Shown: positions 35,404 to 44,019 of the stretch, in pieces
Layout of the letters: every line of letters begins with the position of its first letter
How positions within the stretch are numbered: position 1 is the first letter of the stretch
Assembly (NCBI GenBank): GCA_021234155.1
Contig: JAJEKV010000005.1
Span: 23,887,584 to 23,951,583 of the forward strand
Origin: Isoetes taiwanensis
Lineage: Eukaryota; Streptophyta; Lycopodiopsida; Isoetales; Isoetaceae
DNA: 64,000 bases
Direction of reading: 5' to 3'
The notes under the pieces: model-generated
Seen by the model: only the letters and a program-made list of their open reading frames with translations
The model's database searches: none
Told to the model about the DNA's origin: nothing
Made by a program: the position numbers and the translations under genes

Positions 35404-36322
35404 TTATAAGCAACTCAAAGACTCTTGGCAATATGATGACCATGTGACAGGGAACATACTTACTCTCGATTTGGAAATCCTGCCTATTCTTGTCAACTTA
35501 GAAATAGGACTTATAATGTGAGCAAAATTAGGAATATACATCCTAAGAAAACTAGTCATGCCAATAAAACTTTTAACACCTTGGGTTTTTGGGGAACACC
35601 GGTTTTTGAGAGCTTCAACCTTTTCTTGTGCCACACATGTATACCATTGTTGGATACCTCGTGTCCCAAAAAGTTGTCCCTTGGATGCAAAAAAAATACA
35701 TTTCTTTGGATTAAGGTTGACTCCAGATTCCCTACACAAAGAACATATTTTTGCCAACAATTCCAAATGATTAGTAGGGTGAGATCTAAACAAAGGTCAT
35801 CCAAATAAACTCTGAATTCTTGAGGAGACATAGGCCTAAAATAACATCCATGGCTCTCTGGGAAGGTAGCGAGTGCATTCATTAGCCCAAAAGGCATTCT
35901 TTTCATTGCATAAGTTCCCCAAGGAGTAATAAAAGAGGTCTTGGGTTGATCTTCTTCTTTAATACTAATGCGATTGAATCACGAGAAGCCATCTAAAAAT
36001 GAATACACCTCTTTACACCTTTCTGACATATAAGATTTCTTCTAAAAGGGCAAAGGGTAACAATCTTTGATGGTAGCTTTGTTGAGATCTCGATAGTCAA
36101 TGCAAATTCTTAAAGCACCACTTTTCTTCTCCACGGGAACAATACAAGATACCCATTCGGATTAATAATTTCAATAATAACACACGCATCCAACATCTTA
36201 TCCAATTCATCTTTAATTAGTCCCATTAGTGAAGCATTAATCCTTCTTAATTTTTGAAAAAGCAGGTTTACAACCTTCTTTAATCTTAATTTCAAATTGA
36301 CATACATCGGGTTTTGATACAC
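35404..36322 (-). pseudogene. gypsy reverse transcriptase
   Basis: Blocks in order: LRRINASLMGLIKDELDKML and [12 protein letters not shown] (36,250-36,150), a DGFS block with a TGA stop near 35,983, ISIKEEDQPKTSF, WGTYAMKRMPFGLMNALATF, and the catalytic VYLDDLCL box at 35,792-35,806. After it comes NPKKCIFF and a frame change. The two catalytic aspartates are kept. The single stop in the DGFS block lies where the sibling element has CCAGAGAA and this one has CACGAGAA, i.e. at a CAG site. Confidence 0.88.
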
Positions 36323-36519
36323 GATAGCTCACGAATAATCCCAAGCAAATACATCTTTCCTTTCTTCAAAAACACTTGTATGTTCTCTCTTGTTTTGATA
36401 TTCAATCAAATCCCCAACAAACAAGGTTCGAGTCTTACCATTCTTAGTGATTACAATCTCTTGATCTCCTTTTTTTACGATGCATCAATGGTCAAAATAG
36501 GGGCCAGTGCTTTTACCTC

Positions 36520-36905
36520 ATTGTCATCAAGATCATCTTCGAGGGATAGCTCCCTCGGTTAAGTGTGACATGAGAGTCTCCCTACACAAGGCATCGACTT
36601 CAAAATTACGTTCTCTGGGGATATGAGTGATTTCCCATGAAGCAAAGCTCGAGAACACTCCATTGCTTGATTCTTCAAAGAGCTCCATATCTGCATTTTT
36701 TTGTTTGATAGTCTCCACGAAACTTGTCTGCCAGTTAATTGTGAATCACCATAAATGTGAATATTGGCAATATTCATAGATTTAGCTTCACGGAGACCTG
36801 CAATCAAGGCTTTATATTACGCCACATTAGAAGTGACTTGAGGAAAGATCCTTCCTACTTTAGCTAAAAGTTTGTGAGAAAGAGTCTTTCAAAATAGCGG
36901 CCGAG
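36520..36905 (-). pseudogene. additional RNase H-like domain upstream of RT
   Basis: On the minus strand the frame reads GRIFPQVTSN, then VA, a TAA stop (36,817-36,819), YKALIAGLREAKSMNIANIH and IYGDSQLTGRQVS. After a frame change comes IPRERNFEVDALCRETLMSH. This pattern (EY-x-ALIAGL, GDSQL, PRE-N-x-ADAL) is the archaeal-type RNase H (RVT_3) known as a second RNase H in some plant gypsy elements. The stop replaces the glutamate of the EY pair. The relative at 17.9 kb keeps only the tail of this domain. Here the domain precedes RT, while the usual RT-linked RNase H is also present at about 35.0-35.4 kb. Confidence 0.8.
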
Positions 36906-37289
36906 ATGATGCAACATTTAATTTTTAGAGATACCTCCATCAAACCATAAGAACCATGTTGGTCCTTGTATCTTTGGGAGGTGCACTTTCCATAATAAGA
37001 GGAACCATTTCATATTTTCTTGGTTTTGTATTTTTTATCTGTAAGATCCCAAAGGTTCTTCAATTAGCATTTCTTTAATAAAATGTACCTCTTCCTTGGA
37101 GTCATAGGAGCCCTCTTGGTTATAAATTGTAGCGGTCGAGAGCCATTGGAGATGGTACATCTCCCTTGAGACCAGGGGCACATCCACGGTGGCTAACCAT
37201 CTCCTCCTCAAAAGTAAGTCATAAATGTCAGATTCATCTCCTATATCTTCAAAAGCCACCACAATAAAGTTAGCGGCTCTGGTTATGCC

Positions 37290-37553
37290 TTACGTTATTA
37301 AGGGCACTTTAGTCACCACACCAATAGGAGAAATCTTAGCATTATAAAAAGATTTTAATAACATAGAAGCCTTCTTATCCACTTCAAAACCACACTTCTT
37401 CATAATATGATATGGCATGATATTTAGAGGAGAACCCCCATCAAGTAACACATTAGAAAAGGTATACCCTCCTAAAGCGGTGAACATGTGAATGCTCGGG
37501 GTCTTCTTCATCTTTGTGCTAGAATAAGGTCGATTGGCATCGGTAAAATTCAC
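37290..37553 (-). CDS. gypsy aspartic protease
   Basis: An 87-residue ORF with GGYTFSNVLLDGGSPLNIMP. The D-G-G at 37,434-37,442 occupies the place of the D-S/T-G active site, a variant I believe occurs in plant gypsy elements. The flanking FEVDKKASMLLKSF and GVVTKVPLIT fit the second half of the fold. It processes the gag-pol polyprotein. It sits between the zinc knuckles and the RNase H-like domain. Confidence 0.8.
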   Translation of the reverse strand: MNFTDANRPYSSTKMKKTPSIHMFTALGGYTFSNVLLDGGSPLNIMPYHIMKKCGFEVDKKASMLLKSFYNAKISPIGVVTKVPLIT

Positions 37554-37819
37554 ACAAGCATTTTAATACCTCATTATTAGTTTGTTGAAGTACCCTTTTC
37601 ACGTAACTAGGTGCAATCTTTAATAAAGTAAAGAGATCCACACTCACCTTGGAATTTTTAAAAGCAAAACATCAACCTCATCAAAGTCTTGATCTTTCTT
37701 ACCATATTTTTTTTGAGGGGTGGAGCTATGATGAGCAGCAGTGATTCCATTCACGGTGTACGGGCACGGCGGTGGAATGCTTACTTGGTTCAGCATGTAC
37801 TTGAGCTTCATTCATGCTT

Positions 37820-38110
37820 CTAGTTTGCACCACCATAACTTCTTGATTTAGGAACTTCGTAGCTTGAATAAACCTTATAGAGGTGCTTGGTTCGAAAAAT
37901 CTCACGGGGGTTTAGACTACGGTCTTTTCTCTTTTTTCTGTTTAGCAAAATATTCATAACGACACACCTAGCATCGGTATGGCCAACCTCTTTACAAAAA
38001 GAACAAGCAGGGACATTCCTTTCCAAAATGGCCTTTTCTATTACATTTGGACACACTTGCCAATAGCATATTTCGGATGGGTGAGAATTCCTATTGCAAT
38101 GAATACATTC
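37820..38110 (-). CDS. gypsy nucleocapsid region with two zinc knuckles
   Basis: Two CCHC knuckles with C-x2-C-x4-H-x4-C spacing: CIHCNRNSHPSEIC (38,066-38,107) and CSFCKEVGHTDARC (37,964-38,005). They lie 20 residues apart in one frame. They should bind element RNA for packaging. A basic tail follows (NRKKRKDRSLNPRE). Confidence 0.85.
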   Translation of the reverse strand, partial: ECIHCNRNSHPSEICYWQVCPNVIEKAILERNVPACSFCKEVGHTDARCVVMNILLNRKKRKDRSLNPREIFRTKHLYKVYSSYEVPKSRSYGGAN

Positions 38111-38305
38111 GGGATAAGTTTTACACTCTCTTGCAGCCTTGAGTTCAACTAATTGTTTAGTTATTTACGCTAAGGCTTGATAACCTTGGATAAGTCGACT
38201 TGACCTCTGCAACTTGGGAATTGGCTTCTTCCTCTTTGGATTTCTTTTTTTTTTTTTGTATGGCATAAAGCTGGAATAGAAGGATGATGATCATAATGTG
38301 CATCA

Positions 38306-39057
38306 TTAGCATCGGGGTAAAAGCGGGTCGGGGAGTATATGAGAAGCATAATGTTTATCGGGCAAAGTAGAGAGCATCACGGGTCGGATCGATGGTTTTG
38401 GCAAAGACTTTGTAAATGGAATCAAACCCTTGTGACTTGGATTTTGAGCAACTTTCTTTGGATATCTGGTCTTCTTTGCGGACCATTGATAAAAGCGATA
38501 ACTAAAAGCGAGTTGGGATGGTAACTTGTGCTTTTGACACACCTGCTCATGAATGTACTAAATCTCTCCTTGTCTTGATTCACACTTTCTCCTGCATATA
38601 TAGAAAAACCTTGCAGTTCATTAACCAAATCTTGTGGAGCGACTAACTTACCAAATCTATCGAAACTTCTTGACAAGTTCATCCCATGAAGTGGTACCCA
38701 TTAACTTCTCATAAGTTAACCAAGCTCCGACTTCACTCTCATCTTTGAAACATTTTCAAATTAAAAGCTTGCATCCTTTCTTGAAACCATAATCCCACAG
38801 TAATAGTCTTCAAATATTCTCAAAAAAGTGGTTAGCACTCATCTTTGGAATCAAAAGGTAGGCAAAGGGAGCGGGGACATTCAACTCAAAGCGGTATGGC
38901 ATGTTTTGAAGTAAGCTAGTTGAGAAACTTGAAGGCAATGGCCTTTCTGCAATGATCGATACATCAACATCTTCTAATGGATTACGATTACGCTGGAAAT
39001 TTTTGCTTTGGGGCCATGAGTTACGAGATCGGGGAAGATCTCGGTAGAACCTCAAGA
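38306..39057 (-). pseudogene. gypsy gag (frames broken)
   Basis: An ORF at 39073-38810 starts just inside the LTR and runs into RVNILRFYRDLP. Another at 38682-38422 carries the gag core (MNLSRSFDRFGKLVAPQDLV, with TFMSRCVKS). A third at 38542-38306 continues in a different frame. Gag forms the element's particle. The breaks coincide with CG-rich phrases of the kind that replace CAG/CTG in this element, so the true gene may be continuous. It lacks the MARTKQTARK start seen at 18,020. Confidence 0.7.
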
Positions 39058-40946
39058 TGTTGACCCTAAACACGGCTTAAAGGTCAACCACAAGGAACCA
39101 ATTCAAGTTTTCACTCAAATTGGGGTTAGAACCTCCGGATCACTTGAGGTGATCGGTCTATCAAGGAAATCCCAAAACAAGTTCAAAAGTTCGAGTTCTA
39201 TACCTTTCCCATTTCCAAAAAATAGTACCTTTGCCAAAACAAATGTGGTGTCGAGATGCGGTCGATTTTTTAAGTCGGATGCAATAGACTTGGTCAAAAA
39301 AGTGGTAGTTAACCAACGATAAAACCTCGACCAAGTCGGAGACTTAATCTGTGAGTTATTAGAGCTCAAAGTGGGGTCAAATTTTTGGTCAATAGAGGTC
39401 AAATGTAAAAAGCAGTGATCAGAAATTGAGATTTGGAGTTGCCAATCACCTTTTTGAGAAATTCCCAAGTAGATAGGTTGCAATGATGCTAGGGAAGAGG
39501 GCAATCAATCAAATCTTCATTTGGATATGTAAAAGTATTTTTTGTGGCTAGATTTGGCAAAATCTGAGTCAAAGCTGTCAAACCAGAGCAATTTTTTTTT
39601 GAATTTGAGCTATACTTGGTATTTTTGAATGATTCCAACTCCTTTGGATTACGGTTCTAAGGATAGATGGCAAGTGGTCCAAAGGAATAGAAAAACACAC
39701 TAGAATTTTTACGTAGACTATTTTGTAGCAAGAATTGTAGAATAATATATCGAGGAGATGGATTTGACAACTTGGCAATCGATTTGAATTGATATGGAAG
39801 TAAATATATCATGATATAGCGAGAATATAAGGATGCTTCATAGCTTTAAATCACGGAAAATAATCTTCTCAAGTCAATAAATAATTTTTTGAAGGTAATG
39901 TCAATCGGATCTTGTGGATCCAATGAGGAGAGCTCAAGAACTTCAAGGATCATCGAGGATCTTGCTTTCGGCCAATAATCAATGTAGGATCTGAATATAG
40001 GGCCTTCAAATTTTTTCTCTGTCTTAGTTTCCCATGTATATAGATTTAGATTTTTACGGTTCAGGCATCTTAGAGCTTAAATTTAGGCTTGATTGGATGC
40101 TTAGGGGTGGGAATCTGAGAAGTAGGTAGTTTTCAAAGTCCAAGGCTTCCATTAAAGCGTGATTGACGGTTTTCAATTTTAGGGTTCTTCAGCGTATTTT
40201 TTCGAGAATTTGCGCGTCTGGTGGCCGTATTTTTGGGAGTATAAACCAGGGAATATCTTTGTATTTAGCCATTTAGAAATGTTAGGCCATGGTTTCAAAG
40301 GGTGCCTTATAAAATAATTAGATAGATAGATCAATTGAGGAGATGGCAACCCCTAATTTTTTGAGGAATATGCTAGGCTTAGATACCATGTATTGGGATA
40401 TTCCATAGGTAGCATGAATATTTAAAAGGCACAATGGTGGACAAAGCAAAGTGGTCATAAAATTCGGGGCTAGAAATGGGCTAGGGGTATTTATGAAGGT
40501 GTGATAAAGAGTGGGAAAAGGGATATGAAATAAGGAGGCAAAAAAAATTAAGCAATCAAGGTGTGATTTGGCAAAAAAATGAACAAGGGAAAATATAAGC
40601 ATAAAGGGAATATGACTAGGGAAATGGGGGTAAGAATATGGATAAAAAAATGACTAGGAGGTGGAATCTAATGCCATGGGATCTTCCAAACTTTTAACTT
40701 CCAATCTTCAAAATTGTCTTCCAAACTTCATAACCCCGGAATCTTCTAGAGCATATTCTTGACTAAACACTTTGACCTTAAATAAAGTACCTCATGTGAG
40801 TTTTGAACTGGAGCACTTGTTGTCTTGTAAAATGAACATCCTTTGACCTTCATATCAATGTTGACTACCAAGTCCTCTTTTGACTTAGCCTTCCTAACTT
40901 CAACAAATAAAGCATTCAATTAGTATGTTGCCCTTTGGGGGCAACA
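39058..40946 (-). repeat. 5' LTR of the complete gypsy element
   Basis: The 1,889-base partner of 31,269-33,146, with right flank CCAAT. On the minus strand the sequence directly after the LTR begins TCTTGAGGTTCTACC, which I do not recognise as a standard tRNA primer site. Confidence 0.95.
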
Positions 40947-40951
40947 CCAAT

Positions 40952-42140
40952 AAACATGAGAAAGATCAAACCCACAGGAATATACATGCCAACTATATAG
41001 AGCCATGATAAAATGATCCTGGTAAACTCTCAAAATACAATGGGTACTGGCCTTTCTCGAAAGTGTGGATCTCTCACATCGACCTTACAAACTCATTTGC
41101 ATGCATTCTAATTAAAACAGAATGACCATAAATAACTAGACCATCACATATATAGTAGACCATAGCATTACTATGGGCCAGATCTTTCCAGTTCCTAAAG
41201 ATTAAAGATTAAATTTGTCAAGAACAAGAAATTGATCTCTATTGTTATGGAACACACCAATGAACCATACATTTTATATCCCTGAAACCTTATTTAAGGC
41301 TTCTCAATCAAGTCATGGTCTCCCCAATCATAATCCATCGAATTGCTACATAATCCCACAATCAAACTAAGTAGCAATGACAAAAAGATCTCTATTTGAA
41401 ACAAACATACAATATGAGTTGCATGGATAACTTTCAGTTTGGCCCAAACTTTAGTTCACAAAACTAGAGCTAGCTCAAGATGCAATAACCAAGGTATGAT
41501 AGTTCACCACCCGGCCAGGTCATTCGGTGCTAAATTGGCGAGGGTTATGGCAGGCGGACAATCGGGCTTTCCTTTGGTAGCTCCTCCTTGAGCTAGCAGT
41601 CCTCAATATAAGACACCAAGAGTTAGACTTTAGATAGTAATAGGCTATTGAATAAGAATAGCGAAGCTCTAGGAAAAAGTAATGGCTTTCTTAGAATCGG
41701 GTTCATGAAATCGAATGTGTAGAAGGTCTTCTTTGACCCCCATCACTCTTAGGCTATATCTCTCTTATTGGATGACTCCACGAAACTCCATTTCGGAAAC
41801 TAGACTTCAGAGGCAGTTCAAAAAGTAAGAATCGCCTTCATCAGCTCTACAGTTCTTTGAGATGTGTGTAACGAAGTTCGGTCTATTTATAGGTCTCCTT
41901 GACTTTAGCCCCTTTTTAATTTGGCTAAACCTTTTTAGCATCATAAATATAGATCATAGATTGCCTTTATTGCCTTTCCTTGCCAATACTTTGCCAAACT
42001 TAGACACCCACACTAGTCCACCAAGACTAACATCAAAGACCACTCCCCAGAGCTACCATATTCATAACATTTATTGTGTAGATTTGCTTCAGTAATAGAT
42101 TGGGCTATGTAAAGATTGTATGGCTCTAAAGCCCCTGGGG
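40952..42140. other. no gene recognised
   Basis: Single-copy AT-rich sequence. A 77-codon ORF at 41862-42095 has no recognised motif. Confidence 0.5.
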
Positions 42141-42144
42141 ATAT

Positions 42145-42895
42145 ATGGAAATGTACGATAATATTTTCTTTAAAGATGGGATAATTTCATTTGAATTGGC
42201 CACAACTGTTTTGCCTATTGTTCAATGCTTGAATGAAGTAAGCAACTTAACTAATAATTTTTTTGAGACTGAGGAAGTTTTTATGCCTTTTTTTCAAGCT
42301 CTGCAAGTTTTTGTGATAATCATTTTGAAACTTACTAAGACAACGTTCGAAGACATTAGAGTGATGCATATCATGGTTCGACTTATCCTCAAAACTAGTT
42401 TTGCTAATAATTGAACAAGTAACGGGAGGAAGTGAAGAACCGTTCACTTGTTTCAGACAATGCATATTTAGGAGTGTATATTCAAAAGAACTGTATGAAA
42501 GGATCCGAACATCTCAGACTCCATGGTTTTACGAACTACAAATATATGCCTATCTTTGTCCCTGATCCCGCGCAACTCCTTACCGGTAGCGATGAGACTT
42601 GGAAGCCTAAAGTTTATTGACTATGGCGGAGCTTACATGGTCACTTCTTTGGAGCCTTGATAGAAACCCTTACAAATTTTCCTCAGGTTTTGAAACCTTC
42701 TATGAATGCGTGCAGGTGTTACTTAATAGCTTTTTGCATCGCAAAATAATACCCAGCGCCCTCGGTGGGGACCCTCCTAACCACGAAAAATATATGTCTG
42801 CAAATTTATGCTATAAGTGTACCTTTAGCGGACTTACTTTTGTTAAGAATCCACGGGTAAGAAAGAAAAAACTCATCCGGATGCCATGGCCATGA
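42145..42895 (+). other. cluster of unrecognised ORFs, possible decayed gene
   Basis: Three ORFs run in succession on the plus strand: 42145-42414 (89 aa, helical, with FFETEEVFMPFFQAL), 42432-42620 (62 aa, containing VPDPAQLLTGSDETW) and 42617-42895 (92 aa). Their order and density hint at one decayed gene. I considered an NLR-type resistance gene because of the VPDP-x-x-LLTG phrase, but no P-loop or other nucleotide-binding motif is present, so I name no function. Confidence 0.25.
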
Positions 42896-43154
42896 GTTTG
42901 TCAAAAACCTATAAAATACGTCGGATCTGCATTCAAAAAAGCCCACCATATTGAATCTTTCCAAAATAAACTAGTGCCCATGTGCCATTACCATGCTAGG
43001 GTTTGCAAATTTGGTAGCCATAGCTCTGCTGCACACAGAGAAAAAGGGAAAAAGTGCTCTCCACAACTATATTGTGGGAGAACGCTCAATGGTCTCCCTT
43101 TCTGGTGGGACCCACTCCCAGCTACCGTCAAAGAGATCTAATTAACGTACATTG

Positions 43155-43400
43155 TACGTTGGCCAAAATCATTCCATAAATTTATAAAATGATAGGGGTA
43201 TGTATGTGGTGAATGTGGTAAAAATTCGTAAAATGTATGGGCATTTTGTAGTACATGGTGCAGTCGTCGTCCACGTCAGAAAGGGATCATAATTAGCATT
43301 CTCCAAGGTCATTCCATAAATTACAAAAAGTTAAGGGTATGTATGTGGTGAAATTAGTGAAAACATACGGGCATTGTATTTTTTCCCTACAATTATTAAA
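43155..43400. repeat. imperfect direct repeat, about 145 bases apart
   Basis: Both units contain TCATTCCATAAATT, then AGGGGTATGTATGTGGTGAA or the close variant, then GGGCATT near a T-rich end. They begin at about 43,168 and 43,308. Confidence 0.7.
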
Positions 43401-43749
43401 TGGTAAAAGCTGTACAAATACTATTACCAAAATGCCCTTACAAATACTATTACCACACGTGCAACAATAGCTAGACGCCGCTTGGCCCAATCGTGGGGGT
43501 GATCTAGTGGTTATATAGCGATCATATGAACAATAATCCAAGATGTAGCTGAATTCTAGCTGATTCAGTGCTGAACAAAGGATTTTTCAGCTCATTTTGG
43601 AGTTTCAGCTGGCGCGACGTCGAGGGCACGCCACCGGGTCTTTGCTGATAAGATGGGGTCTTTGCTGTCAACGGTGACAAGGAAAGCCTCCATGTGAGTC
43701 GCCCATTAGACCTTTGGCCTGGATTATTCCGGTCACTTAAACTACAGCT

Positions 43750-43975
43750 CGGTGGGAGACGTACTAGTGTGTGAGACTAGATAGACGCCATCTGTGGGGA
43801 TTGGGTGGGGAGACGGTAGTCAGCTGGGTGGGAGACGAGAAAGACGCCACTTGTGGAGATTTGGCTTCTAATAAGTAGGATCCAACCTAGCCTATCTATC
43901 ATGCGAAAAGGGACGCCACTTGGTGGGAATCCTCCTATTAGAAGTAGGATCGAAGCTATCTATCGTGTGGAAATT
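43750..43975. repeat. degenerate GACGCCA(C/T)-containing repeats before PLD
   Basis: Three variants of AGACGCCACTTGTGGAGAT appear at about 43,783, 43,850 and 43,911. GTGGGAGACG and CTATCTATC(A/G)TG also recur. The cluster ends about 45 bases before the PLD start codon, so it occupies the promoter or 5' leader. Confidence 0.6.
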
Positions 43976-44019
43976 ACAGACTCCAGAACTTGCAGCAGAT
44001 AAAAATACGAGCGACGCTA

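Larger units (their letters stand above)
31269..40946 (-). mobile_element. complete Ty3/gypsy retrotransposon with target duplication
   Basis: A 9.7-kb minus-strand element bounded by two LTRs of about 1.88 kb that start TGTTGACCCT and end GGGGGCAACA on the plus strand. The five bases before (31,264-31,268) and after (40,947-40,951) are both CCAAT, a target-site duplication that shows an intact insertion. Internal order on the minus strand: gag, two zinc knuckles, protease, RNase H-like domain, reverse transcriptase, RNase H, integrase with zinc domain, core and C-terminus. The LTRs are almost identical except at CAG/CTG sites, which implies recent insertion. The extra RNase H suggests the Tat group. 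Frame breaks are present, but several sit at the same CAG/CTG sites and may be sequence errors. Confidence 0.95.

Noticed and set aside
42432-42895. NLR resistance gene (RPW8 type) suggested by VPDP-x-x-LLTG
   Set aside because: No P-loop, kinase-2 or leucine-rich repeat is visible; a short phrase is not enough.
43493-43570. tRNA-like A box (GGTGATCTAGTGGTTA)
   Set aside because: No B box or cloverleaf partner at the right distance; not a tRNA and not convincing as a SINE.
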